A stretch of DNA of 64,000 nt from Shinella curvata (GTDB lineage: Bacteria; Pseudomonadota; Alphaproteobacteria; Rhizobiales; Rhizobiaceae), in assembly GCF_022899935.1 (NCBI RefSeq), contig NZ_JALJCJ010000001.1:332053-396052 (forward strand), written 5' to 3'. The notes beneath the pieces were generated by a model. It searched no databases, was not told where the DNA came from, and saw only the letters and a list, made by a program, of their open reading frames with translations. A program made the position numbers and the translations under genes. Shown piece by piece: positions 39,127 through 48,264 of the stretch (within the stretch, counting starts at the first letter, position 1; every line of letters begins with the position of its first letter).

Positions 39127-40053
39127 TCAGCCCGCCGCCGCCAGGCCGACTTTCACGTCCTCCAGCAGTTTGCGCCCCTCGGCCCCGTCGATACGCGCGA
39201 TATCGTCCTGGTACTTGAGCAGTGTGCCGAGCGTGTCGGAAACGGTTTCGGGATCGAGCGCCACGCGGTCGAGTTCGGTCAGGGCCGTTGCCCAGTCGAT
39301 GGTTTCGGCGACACCGGGATTCTTGAACAGATCGAGCCCGCGCAGGTTCTGCACATAGGCGACAACCTGCCGCGAAAGCGTCTCGTTGCAACCCGGCACC
39401 TTGCGGCGGATGATTTCGAGTTCCTGCGCAGCCGCGGGATAGTCCACCCAATGATAGAGACAGCGGCGCTTGAGCGCGTCGTGCACCTCGCGGGTGCGGT
39501 TCGTGGTGATGATGACGATGGGCGGTTCGGCGGCGCGGATGGTGCCAAGCTCCGGCACCGTCACCTGGAAATCGGAAAGCACTTCCAGAAGGAAGGCTTC
39601 AAAGGCCTCGTCCGTGCGGTCGAGTTCGTCGATCAGGAAAACGGGAGGGCGACCATTAGACGAGGAAAGCGCCTGCAAGACCGGGCGGCGGATGAGGTGG
39701 CGCTCCGAGAAGATATCGGCCTCGATGCGGCTGCGGTCGGTCGTCCCGGCGGCTTCGGCAAGCCGGATTTCCAGCATCTGGGCCGGATAGTTCCATTCAT
39801 ACACGGCCGAGGAGATGTCGAGGCCTTCGTAACATTGCAGGCGGATCAGCGGCCGGTCGAGGGCTGCCGACAGGACCTTGGCGATCTCCGTCTTGCCGAC
39901 GCCCGCTTCCCCTTCGAGGAAGAGCGGTCGTTTCATGCGCAGAGACAGGAACAACACCGTCGCGAGTGAGCGCCCGGCAAGATAATTGCCCGAGGCCAGC
40001 ATCTCGACGGTCTCGTCGATCGATTGCGGGATGTGTCCACGCTGATAGGGCAC
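39127..40053 (-). CDS. MoxR-family AAA+ ATPase (CoxD-like)
   Basis: A 308-residue MoxR ATPase. Walker A EGEAGVGKTEIAK, Walker B VFLIDELDRTDEAFEAFLLE and sensor 1 IVIITTNRTREVHDALKRR are clear. It is paired with the adjacent VWA protein, the usual MoxR arrangement, and corresponds to CoxD. Such pairs act as chaperones for metal-centre assembly. GTG 40053 is used, with GGAGG six bases upstream. It follows the flavin reductase gene by 27 bases. Confidence 0.94.
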   Translation of the reverse strand: MPYQRGHIPQSIDETVEMLASGNYLAGRSLATVLFLSLRMKRPLFLEGEAGVGKTEIAKVLSAALDRPLIRLQCYEGLDISSAVYEWNYPAQMLEIRLAEAAGTTDRSRIEADIFSERHLIRRPVLQALSSSNGRPPVFLIDELDRTDEAFEAFLLEVLSDFQVTVPELGTIRAAEPPIVIITTNRTREVHDALKRRCLYHWVDYPAAAQELEIIRRKVPGCNETLSRQVVAYVQNLRGLDLFKNPGVAETIDWATALTELDRVALDPETVSDTLGTLLKYQDDIARIDGAEGRKLLEDVKVGLAAAG

Positions 40054-40080
40054 GCAAATCCTCCACTCCGGAGGATGAGA

Positions 40081-40578
40081 CTATAGCGTGCGGTAGCCCC
40101 GGTCCATATAGAGAAGCGCCGGTTTGTGCTCGCCGAAGGAAACGCCCTTCACCTCGCCGATCAGCATCATGTGGGTCGCCATGACCTTGAGTTCGATGAG
40201 CCGGCAATCGAAAGAGGCAAGCGTGCCCTTCAGCACGGGCGCACCCGTCACCAGTTCATGCCAGTCTCCCATCGCAAAACGTTCTTCGGCGCTGAGTGCG
40301 GGATCGCGGCCGGAAAAGGCGTTTGCAAGATGCATCTGGTTGGCGGCAAGCGTGTTGAGCGCGAAGTTGCCGCTTTTGGAGAAAATCGCATTCTTCGGAT
40401 TGGATGCGTTGACACAGGCGAGCACCATGGCGGGGCTGTCCGAGACCGAGCAGGCGGCAGTGATGGTCACGCCGCGTTTCTCGCCGTCGTGGGCTGTCGT
40501 CACGATCTGTACATGGCCGGCGTAACGGCTCATCGCATCGCGGTAGAGCGACGCATCCAGCATCAACCTGTCCAACAC
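40081..40578 (-). CDS. Flavin reductase-like FMN-binding protein
   Basis: A 165-residue flavin reductase-domain protein related to NAD(P)H:FMN reductases that supply two-component monooxygenases: YAGHVQIVTTAHDGEKRGVT, SDSPAMVLACVNASNPKNAI and GDWHELVTGAPVLKGTLASF. The GTG at 40578 was chosen because AAGGAG precedes it by six bases; an ATG at 40608 would include that site. It is the first gene of the Mo-hydroxylase maturation cluster. No monooxygenase partner is nearby. Confidence 0.86.
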   Translation of the reverse strand: MLDRLMLDASLYRDAMSRYAGHVQIVTTAHDGEKRGVTITAACSVSDSPAMVLACVNASNPKNAIFSKSGNFALNTLAANQMHLANAFSGRDPALSAEERFAMGDWHELVTGAPVLKGTLASFDCRLIELKVMATHMMLIGEVKGVSFGEHKPALLYMDRGYRTL

Positions 40579-40693
40579 GGCATTCTCCTTCGACATCTGG
40601 TGATACATGGCGAAAGTGAAAAAAAATGTAACCCCTGATGTCGAATTTTCCTGTCATGCCAGAGACAAGAGGCAAAAGCCGTCCATATTTCCT

Positions 40694-40721
40694 TTGACCT
40701 GTGCAATCCCGACCGTACAAA
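40694..40721 (+). promoter_or_regulatory. Candidate promoter of the solute-binding protein gene
   Basis: TTGACC (40694-40699), a 16-base spacer and TACAAA (40716-40721), 27 bases before the ATG at 40748. Confidence 0.4.
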
Positions 40722-40747
40722 GGGCCATCGCCACCGGTGGATTAAGA

Positions 40748-41824
40748 ATGAAGACCGTTTTCCTTGTGAGCCTCCTGGGCGGCGTCCTGCTCGCCGGCGC
40801 CCCGGCCATGGCGGCCGGCCTGACGTTCGCCGTCGTAGCGCCCGAGGCGGGGCCACTTGCCATTCTCGGGCAGCAGGTGCGCGACGGCGCACGTTTTGCC
40901 GCCGAAGCGAACGGCGACACGGTCGTGGAAATCCCGGAAGCCTGCGACGAGACGGATGGCACCGCCATCGCCAAGGCGATCCTTTCGGCGGGTGCCGATG
41001 CTGCCGTCGGCTTCCTCTGCACGGAGGGGCTTGCCGCCGCCCTTCCGGCGCTCGCGGAGGCGAAGGTGCCGGCCATCACGCTCTCGGTACGCTCCGGTAT
41101 CCTCATGGAGGATGCGCTGAAGAGGAAGTGGCCGCTCTTCCGCCTGGCTCCCGGGCCGAAAGCGGAGGCGGACAAGGCGGTCGAAATCATCACCCGCGAC
41201 TGGAAATCCGATCCCTTCGCGCTCATCGACGACGGCACGATCCATGCCCGCGAACTGGTGGAGACCGTCCGGCTGCGGCTTGAGGAAGTAGGTCTGAAGG
41301 CGGCCTTCGTCGATACGTTTCGCCCGGCACAGGAGCAACAGCTCACCCTCGTGCGGCGGCTGGCCAAGACCGGCGTCACCCATGTCTTCGTCGGCGGCGA
41401 CCGAGCGGATGTCGCCGTCATTGCGCGTGACGCAGCAGCGGAGAAGCAACCTCTTGTCCTCCTTGGCGGCGAGGCGCTGATCGGCGCCGATCCGACCGTG
41501 GCGATGACCGACGGCGTGCAGGCGATCGCCTTGCCGGACTATCAGTCGCAGCCGGAGGGCGAACCGGTAGCCAAGGCCATGCTGGCACGCGGCATCGTCG
41601 CGGAAGGTTACGTCCTGCCGGCCCATGCGGCCGTGACGGCGCTCGCGGCGGCCGCGGCCGAAGGTGGCGACCTGCTGGAAAAACTCGCCGCCGGCCGCTT
41701 CGAAACGGCAATCGGGCCCCTCGCCTTCGGCGCGGATCACGAACTCGGCGCCAACCCCTACCGCCTGCTCGTCTGGAGGGCTGGCGCTTTCGTGCCGGCC
41801 AACGCGGCACTGGAAAGCGAATAA
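40748..41824 (+). CDS. Periplasmic ABC-type substrate-binding protein (Leu/Ile/Val-like fold)
   Basis: A 358-residue periplasmic binding protein of the branched-chain amino-acid receptor fold. The signal peptide is MKTVFLVSLLGGVLLAGAPA, cleaved near AMAAG. Core features are LAILGQQVRDGARFAAEANG, VGFLCTEGLAAALPALAEAK and HVFVGGDRADVAVIARDAA. No permease or ATPase genes are adjacent, so the transporter partner or a sensing role is unknown. It precedes a P1-family peptidase by one base between stop and ATG. Confidence 0.88.
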   Translation: MKTVFLVSLLGGVLLAGAPAMAAGLTFAVVAPEAGPLAILGQQVRDGARFAAEANGDTVVEIPEACDETDGTAIAKAILSAGADAAVGFLCTEGLAAALPALAEAKVPAITLSVRSGILMEDALKRKWPLFRLAPGPKAEADKAVEIITRDWKSDPFALIDDGTIHARELVETVRLRLEEVGLKAAFVDTFRPAQEQQLTLVRRLAKTGVTHVFVGGDRADVAVIARDAAAEKQPLVLLGGEALIGADPTVAMTDGVQAIALPDYQSQPEGEPVAKAMLARGIVAEGYVLPAHAAVTALAAAAAEGGDLLEKLAAGRFETAIGPLAFGADHELGANPYRLLVWRAGAFVPANAALESE

Positions 41825-41825
41825 A

Positions 41826-42827
41826 ATGCGACCGGGTGAGAGGAACCTCATCACCGATGTCGCGGGCCTCCAGGTCGGCAACGCGACCGATCACGTTTTG
41901 CGCTCCGGCGTCACCGTGGTGTTTTGCGAGGAGCCGGCGACGGCTGCCGTGCAGGTGCTTGGCGGCGCCCCCGGCACACGGGAAACCGACCTGCTGGAGC
42001 CGCACAATACGGTCCAGACCGTCGATGCCGTCGTGCTTTCCGGCGGCTCGGCCTTCGGGCTGGACGCGGCGACCGGCGTGCAGGCGGGTCTGCGCGAAAG
42101 AGAGCGCGGCTTTGCCGTCGGCCCGCACCGCGTGCCTATCGTACCCGCCGCGATCCTCTTCGACCTGATGAACGCCGGAAACAAGGATTGGGGCCGCTAT
42201 TCACCCTACCGAGATCTTGGTTACGCAGCGCTGGAAAACGCGGGCGTCGATTTCGACACCGGCAGCGCCGGGGCGGGTACCGGAGCGCTCACCGCCAGCT
42301 TCAAGGGAGGCCTCGGCTCCGCTTCCAGCATGCTTGCCGAAGGTTTTACGGTCGGTGCGCTCGTGGCGGTCAATGCACTCGGCTCCGCTACGATCGGCGC
42401 CACCCGGCATTTCTGGGCCGCCCCCTTCGAGGAAAACGGCGAATTCGGCGGCCTCGGCCTGCCTGTGCCCTTCCCGCAAGACGCCCGCATTCCGCGCACA
42501 AAACTCTCCGCTCGCCCGACCGGCACGGAAAACACCACCATCGCCGTTATCGCAACCGACGCCCAACTGACCAAGGCAGAAGCGAAGCGCCTTGCGATCG
42601 CCGCCCACGATGGCTTTTCCCGCGCGATCTGGCCCTCGCATACGCCGCTCGACGGCGACCTCGTCTTCGCGCTTGCGACGGGAAAAAGCGGCCGTGCGCC
42701 TGCGCCGGAGGACTTCATCGCGCTCTGCGCCGCCGCCGCCGCCACCATGGCGCGCGCCATCGCCCGTGGCGTGCACGACGCCACACCGATGGACGGCGAT
42801 GTGCAGCCGAGCTGGGCGGAACGGTGA
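41826..42827 (+). CDS. P1-family (DmpA/S58) N-terminal nucleophile aminopeptidase
   Basis: A 333-residue S58 peptidase-like protein. Family features are DVAGLQVGNATDH, QVLGGAPGTRETDLLEPHNT, DAVVLSGGSAFGLDAATGVQ and the nucleophile region GALVAVNALGSATI, where Ser or Thr after the Gly is the likely autocleavage site. Members are aminopeptidases/amidases acting on beta-amino or D-amino peptides; the substrate is unknown. The ATG lies one base past the binding-protein stop, implying one transcript. Confidence 0.9.
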   Translation: MRPGERNLITDVAGLQVGNATDHVLRSGVTVVFCEEPATAAVQVLGGAPGTRETDLLEPHNTVQTVDAVVLSGGSAFGLDAATGVQAGLRERERGFAVGPHRVPIVPAAILFDLMNAGNKDWGRYSPYRDLGYAALENAGVDFDTGSAGAGTGALTASFKGGLGSASSMLAEGFTVGALVAVNALGSATIGATRHFWAAPFEENGEFGGLGLPVPFPQDARIPRTKLSARPTGTENTTIAVIATDAQLTKAEAKRLAIAAHDGFSRAIWPSHTPLDGDLVFALATGKSGRAPAPEDFIALCAAAAATMARAIARGVHDATPMDGDVQPSWAER

Positions 42828-42896
42828 ATTCGCCCGTTGTTCCCTCTTGCCGGGGATGATATGGCGACGCCAAAATCCTTGCCGATGGAGCCTGAC

Positions 42897-43574
42897 ATGA
42901 CCCTTCCCATGCGGATCGCCCCTTCCATTCTCGCCGCCGACTATGCCAAGCTCGGGCAGGAAGTGCGCGACGTCGTCGCGGCGGGGGCGGACTGGATCCA
43001 TCTCGACATCATGGACGGCCATTTCGTGCCGAACATTTCCTTCGGTCCCGATGTCATCAAGGCGCTGCGTCCGCATACCGACGCCTTCTTCGACTGCCAC
43101 CTGATGATCGCCCCGGCCGACCCCTATCTCGAGGCCTTCGCCAAGGCAGGCTGCGATGGCATCACCGTGCATGCCGAGGCCGGCCCGCATCTCGACCGGT
43201 CGCTGCAGGCGATCCGCGCGCTCGGTAAGCGCGCCGGCGTCGCGATCAACCCGGCGACACCGGAAAGTGTGCTCGACTACCTGCTCGACAAGATCGACCT
43301 TATTCTCGTCATGACCGTCAACCCCGGTTTCGGCGGCCAGAAATTCATTCCGGCCATGCAGGAAAAGCTGCGCCGCGTACGCAAGCTCGTCGGTGACCGG
43401 CCGATCGAAATTCAGATCGATGGCGGCATTGCAATCGATACGATCGCAATGCCGGCTGCTTCGGGCGCGAACGTCTTCGTCGCGGGCTCAGCGATCTTCG
43501 GCGGCGGCCATGTTGACGCCTACCGCAAAACCATCGACACTCTGCGCCGCAACGCGGAGGAAGCACGGACGTGA
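42897..43574 (+). CDS. rpe: Ribulose-phosphate 3-epimerase
   Basis: Interconverts ribulose-5-phosphate and xylulose-5-phosphate. The 225-residue TIM barrel has the metal/substrate motifs [53 protein letters not shown] and QIDGGI. ATG 42897 with GGAG six bases upstream gives the family start [10 protein letters not shown]. It overlaps the next gene by four bases (GTGA). Confidence 0.96.
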   Translation: MTLPMRIAPSILAADYAKLGQEVRDVVAAGADWIHLDIMDGHFVPNISFGPDVIKALRPHTDAFFDCHLMIAPADPYLEAFAKAGCDGITVHAEAGPHLDRSLQAIRALGKRAGVAINPATPESVLDYLLDKIDLILVMTVNPGFGGQKFIPAMQEKLRRVRKLVGDRPIEIQIDGGIAIDTIAMPAASGANVFVAGSAIFGGGHVDAYRKTIDTLRRNAEEART

Positions 43575-44305
43575 CCATCTTGCGGAAAACGGCGTCCGGC
43601 CTGCTTGCCTCCGCACTGATGGCGGCCAGTGCCTCGGCTGGCGATTTCGCGACCTTCCAGCCGCTCGGTTTCTCGCCCGACGGCAAGGTCTTCGCCTTCG
43701 AAGAATTCGGCATCCAGGACGGTTCCGGCTTTCCCTATTCCAACGTCTATTTCATCGATACGGAAAAGGACACCTATCTCTCGGGCACGCCGATCCGCGT
43801 GCGCATCGACGACGAGTCCGTAGGCCTCGGCAAGGCGCGCGCTGAAAGCCGCGACAAGGCCAGGAGCCTGATCGAGAGCCACAAACTCGCCGACAATCCC
43901 GGCGTGCTCGCCGCGTTCAACCCGATGGGCGAAGTGGGTGCCGACCGCGAGCGCATCGACTATCTTCCCCACGCCATCGAACCGACGCCCGGCGGCAGCT
44001 TCGCACTGGCGCTTGAGAACATTCCGCTGAAGCCGTCCGATCGGTGCCGGGATATCACACCCGAGGGCGGCACGGGTTTCCGACTGAAGCTGGTCAAGCG
44101 CGAAGGCGAAACGGCCGATACGGTGCTCCACGAGGACACACGGGTGCCCGACAGCCGCAACTGCCCGCTCTCCTACCAGATTTCTGGCGCCATGACCTTC
44201 CATCCGCGTGGCGCCGATCCTGTTCACGTGGCGCTCGTGCTGGTCCGCAGCTTCGGTTTCGAAGGTGCCGACGGCCGCTGGATCGCCGTCCCCTTCCGGC
44301 CCTGA
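43571..44305 (+). CDS. DUF2259 secreted protein
   Basis: A 244-residue exported protein with signal peptide [20 protein letters not shown] (cleavage near ASAGD). It matches DUF2259 (predicted secreted): [20 protein letters not shown] and [20 protein letters not shown]. Two cysteines (RCRDI, RNCPLS) could form a disulfide. The GTG start overlaps the rpe stop. Function unknown; the neighbouring gene encodes a membrane protein. Confidence 0.88.
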   Translation: MTILRKTASGLLASALMAASASAGDFATFQPLGFSPDGKVFAFEEFGIQDGSGFPYSNVYFIDTEKDTYLSGTPIRVRIDDESVGLGKARAESRDKARSLIESHKLADNPGVLAAFNPMGEVGADRERIDYLPHAIEPTPGGSFALALENIPLKPSDRCRDITPEGGTGFRLKLVKREGETADTVLHEDTRVPDSRNCPLSYQISGAMTFHPRGADPVHVALVLVRSFGFEGADGRWIAVPFRP

Positions 44306-44306
44306 C

Positions 44307-44849
44307 ATGCACGCATCGGGATCCGTCGCGGCAGGAAGGGATACGCCCTTCGGCAACGGAACCGTGGCCGTGTTTCCCTCTCTTGCGCTCTGTCTCGGCG
44401 GGGCTTTCGCCTGGGGGCTGGTGATGACGGCCTGTGCGTTTGTCTCCCTGCATATGGAGGGCCGCGACGCGAACTTTCATCTCGACAAGCTTCTCCTCAT
44501 CTACTTCGCCGGCGGCCTTTTCGCCTGGCCGATCGCCCTGCCGCTCGCGCGGCTCCTGACGCGAAGGCGCGGAACCGAAAGCCGCTTTTCCGCCCATTTC
44601 GTTCTGCTCAGCCTCGGTACGATCGCCATGACGGCCTTCTTCTTCGCCATGGAGTACCGGCTTTTCTATGCGCGGTGGCATCAGCCCTTCGGCACGCGCA
44701 TCTGGGTCTATCAGTTCGTCTTCACCTCCATCGGCGCCGTCTATCAGTTTCTCGTCATGGGCCTGCGGCTCTATCTGCCGGTCGGCCTGCCGCTTCTGGC
44801 GGGCGCCAGCCTATGGCTTGCGCTGTCCATGCCCAGATACATGCGTTGA
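44307..44849 (+). CDS. Four-helix membrane protein of unknown function
   Basis: A 180-residue protein with about four membrane helices (LALCLGGAFAWGLVMTACAF, then segments near residues 65-85, 100-120 and 135-172). I do not recognise a family. ATG 44307 lies one base after the DUF2259 stop, so the two are probably cotranscribed and may act together at the inner membrane. A start 33 codons upstream would lie in the previous gene. Confidence 0.78.
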   Translation: MHASGSVAAGRDTPFGNGTVAVFPSLALCLGGAFAWGLVMTACAFVSLHMEGRDANFHLDKLLLIYFAGGLFAWPIALPLARLLTRRRGTESRFSAHFVLLSLGTIAMTAFFFAMEYRLFYARWHQPFGTRIWVYQFVFTSIGAVYQFLVMGLRLYLPVGLPLLAGASLWLALSMPRYMR

Positions 44850-44913
44850 GCTTGCCGGCCATCTTTGCTAAAGCGGCGGCAATTCCCACCCTCCCAAGGA
44901 AAGTCTAGAACCG

Positions 44914-46221
<1,308 letters not shown>

Positions 46222-46236
46222 GACAAAGCTGAAAGT

Positions 46237-46266
46237 CGGCCGGCGAGCATCTTCGCCGGCCGTTTT
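46237..46266 (+). terminator. Terminator of purB
   Basis: Stem CGGCCGGCGA (46237-46246) with TCGCCGGCCG (46253-46262), a 6-base loop and TTTT. Confidence 0.9.
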
Positions 46267-46320
46267 CCCTGTATTAGACTTCCCGCGCGTGCAATGCCGC
46301 ACGACCCTGGGAGGCCGAAC

Positions 46321-46554
46321 ATGAAATTTGCCGCTGCACTCCTTGCCACCGTTTTCCTCGCCGGAGAGGCGCTGGCGGAAACACCGCAATCCATCATCGA
46401 ATTGCTGAAGGCCGATTACGACATCATCAACGTGTCGCCGATCGCGGAAAGCTATGCCGTTTTCCTGCAGAAGGACGAGGCGGTCGTCGTCTGCCAGATG
46501 GGGTTCAAGGACGGCGCCTTTTCCACCGACAAGTGCTACCCGCTGACCAGATAG
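46321..46554 (+). CDS. Small secreted protein of unknown function
   Basis: A 77-residue product with signal peptide MKFAAALLATVFLAGEALAE, then a short mature domain of about 57 residues including YDIINVSPIAESYAVFLQKD and two cysteines (VVCQMGF, DKCYPL) that may form a disulfide. GGGAGG lies upstream of ATG 46321. No family recognised. It sits alone between the purB terminator and an inverted repeat. Confidence 0.8.
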   Translation: MKFAAALLATVFLAGEALAETPQSIIELLKADYDIINVSPIAESYAVFLQKDEAVVVCQMGFKDGAFSTDKCYPLTR

Positions 46555-46562
46555 GAAACAGC

Positions 46563-46589
46563 AGCGATGGCGCCAGTGGCGCCATCGCT
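46563..46589. repeat. Perfect 12-bp hairpin between convergent genes
   Basis: AGCGATGGCGCC (46563-46574) and GGCGCCATCGCT (46578-46589) flank a 3-base loop. No T run follows on either strand, so it is not a typical terminator, though it may slow polymerase or protect transcript ends. Confidence 0.7.
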
Positions 46590-46645
46590 CCCCTCTGGTG
46601 GACGGCAACGCTCTCCTCCAGGCGCCGCCGCCCACGAAACAGCGG

Positions 46646-47446
46646 TCATCGTTCCTCGACGACGATCTTGCGGTAGAGATGCCAGGTGGCATGGCCGAGG
46701 ATCGGCATGATCACGGCAAGACCGACGAAGAGCGGGATCGTGCCGACGATCAGCAGCGCCGCGACGACGAGGCCCCAGCACGCGATCGGCACCGGATTGA
46801 CGAGCGTCGCGCGCAACGACGTCTCGATGGCCGCGACAGCACCGACGTCCCGGTCGAGCATCAGCGGAAAGGCGATCACGGTTGTCGCCAGCACGACGAG
46901 CGCGAAGCAGAAGCCGATGACATTGCCCGCCAGCACCAGCAGCAACCCGTTTTCCGAACTGAAGATGGAGGCGAGGAAGAGCGCCAGCGAACGCGGCGGC
47001 TCCGGCCCGAAGAGGCTGGTATAAAGCATCTGGGCAAAGACCAGCCAGGCCACGAACAGCACCGTCAGCATGGCGCCGACGGCGAGGATGGATGGCAGGG
47101 CCGGCGAATGGCGCACCGCGAGTGCGTGGCGCCAGGATGCGTCCATGCCGCGTTCCCGCCGTCGGCTGATTTCATAGAGGCCAAGCGCGAGGAACGGCCC
47201 GAGCAGCGCGAAGCCGGCGATCAGCGGAAAGATCAACGGCAGCATGTTCGCCCCGGAACTCCACGTGATCAGCACGACGCCGCAGATCGGGTAGATGAGA
47301 CTGAGAAAGACGTAGTGGGACGGTTTGGCGCGAAAATCTTCGAAGCCGCGTGCGAGTGCGTCCCGGACATCGGACATTCCGATCCGCCGCACGGCGGGAC
47401 GTGTCGCCATGTCACCGGAGCCTGCCATCACATGAAAAGCCGTCAT
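46646..47446 (-). CDS. DUF2189 integral membrane protein
   Basis: A 266-residue multi-pass membrane protein of the DUF2189 family, with about six hydrophobic segments (for example YVFLSLIYPICGVVLITW and LLLVLAGNVIGFCFALVV). IGMSDVRDALARGFEDFRAK is the usual N-terminal amphipathic stretch. Function unknown. ATG 47446 has AAGGAGG seven bases upstream, which favours it over the earlier in-frame ATG at 47452. Confidence 0.9.
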   Translation of the reverse strand: MTAFHVMAGSGDMATRPAVRRIGMSDVRDALARGFEDFRAKPSHYVFLSLIYPICGVVLITWSSGANMLPLIFPLIAGFALLGPFLALGLYEISRRRERGMDASWRHALAVRHSPALPSILAVGAMLTVLFVAWLVFAQMLYTSLFGPEPPRSLALFLASIFSSENGLLLVLAGNVIGFCFALVVLATTVIAFPLMLDRDVGAVAAIETSLRATLVNPVPIACWGLVVAALLIVGTIPLFVGLAVIMPILGHATWHLYRKIVVEER

Positions 47447-47619
47447 GACCATTCCTCCTTGCCGGTTGAAAACCGCCACGGCGTCCGCATGTGTCGAGGG
47501 CAAATCGTCCGCCCCCACGGATGGCCGTGATTGGCATTGAGAGGGAGAATCATACACCTGCCCGCCCGATTTGTCTCACCCTCTTGACTTCAGCACTTCG
47601 TGAACGCACATCCCGCCGC

Positions 47620-48180
47620 ATGAAAGCGTCTGAAGCAGAAATCCTCATCGTCCCCGGCCATACCAATTCCGGCCCCGAGCACTGGCAGAGCCGCTGGCAG
47701 TCCAAGCTCGGTTCGGCGCGCCGCGTAGAACAAGCGGAATGGGAAAAGCCGGTGCGTGAAGACTGGGTGCAGCGGATCGTCGACGAAGTCGCGGCGGCGT
47801 CCAAGCCTGTCGTGCTGGTCGCTCATTCGTTGGGGGTTGCTGCGGCCATCCATGCCGCACCGCATCTCGGCAACAAGGTGGCCGGCGCCTTTCTCGTAGC
47901 GCCGCCCGATCTCACGAAGCCGGACATCGAGCCGGCGCATCTGACGACCTTCGGCCCCTATTCGCGCGAGCCGCTTTTCTTCCCATCGCTGGTCGTTGCC
48001 AGCCGGAACGATCCGTTCGGCACCTATGAGCATGCAGACGACATCGCGGCCTGCTGGGGTTCGCTGCTGCTCGATGCGGGGGAAGCCGGGCATATAAATA
48101 CCGCGTCCGGCCATGGTCCGTGGCCGGAGGGAACCATGGTGTTCGCGCAGTTCCTCAGCAAGCTCAAGCCGCCGGTCTGA
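47620..48180 (+). CDS. RBBP9/YdeN-family serine hydrolase
   Basis: A 186-residue alpha/beta hydrolase of the RBBP9/YdeN family. It has VPGHTNSGPEHWQSRWQSKL at the N-terminus, the nucleophile elbow AHSLGVAA, the acid in ASRNDPFGTYEHA and a catalytic His in EAGHINTASGHGPWPEG. Substrate unknown. ATG 47620 gives the family start. Confidence 0.92.
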   Translation: MKASEAEILIVPGHTNSGPEHWQSRWQSKLGSARRVEQAEWEKPVREDWVQRIVDEVAAASKPVVLVAHSLGVAAAIHAAPHLGNKVAGAFLVAPPDLTKPDIEPAHLTTFGPYSREPLFFPSLVVASRNDPFGTYEHADDIAACWGSLLLDAGEAGHINTASGHGPWPEGTMVFAQFLSKLKPPV

Positions 48181-48264
48181 CCGCACCGCATTTCAGCATT
48201 AAGAGGAATTTCATAGAAATCCTGCACGCTAAGCCTGTTGAGTTCTTTGCAGGCGCCGCGTTTC

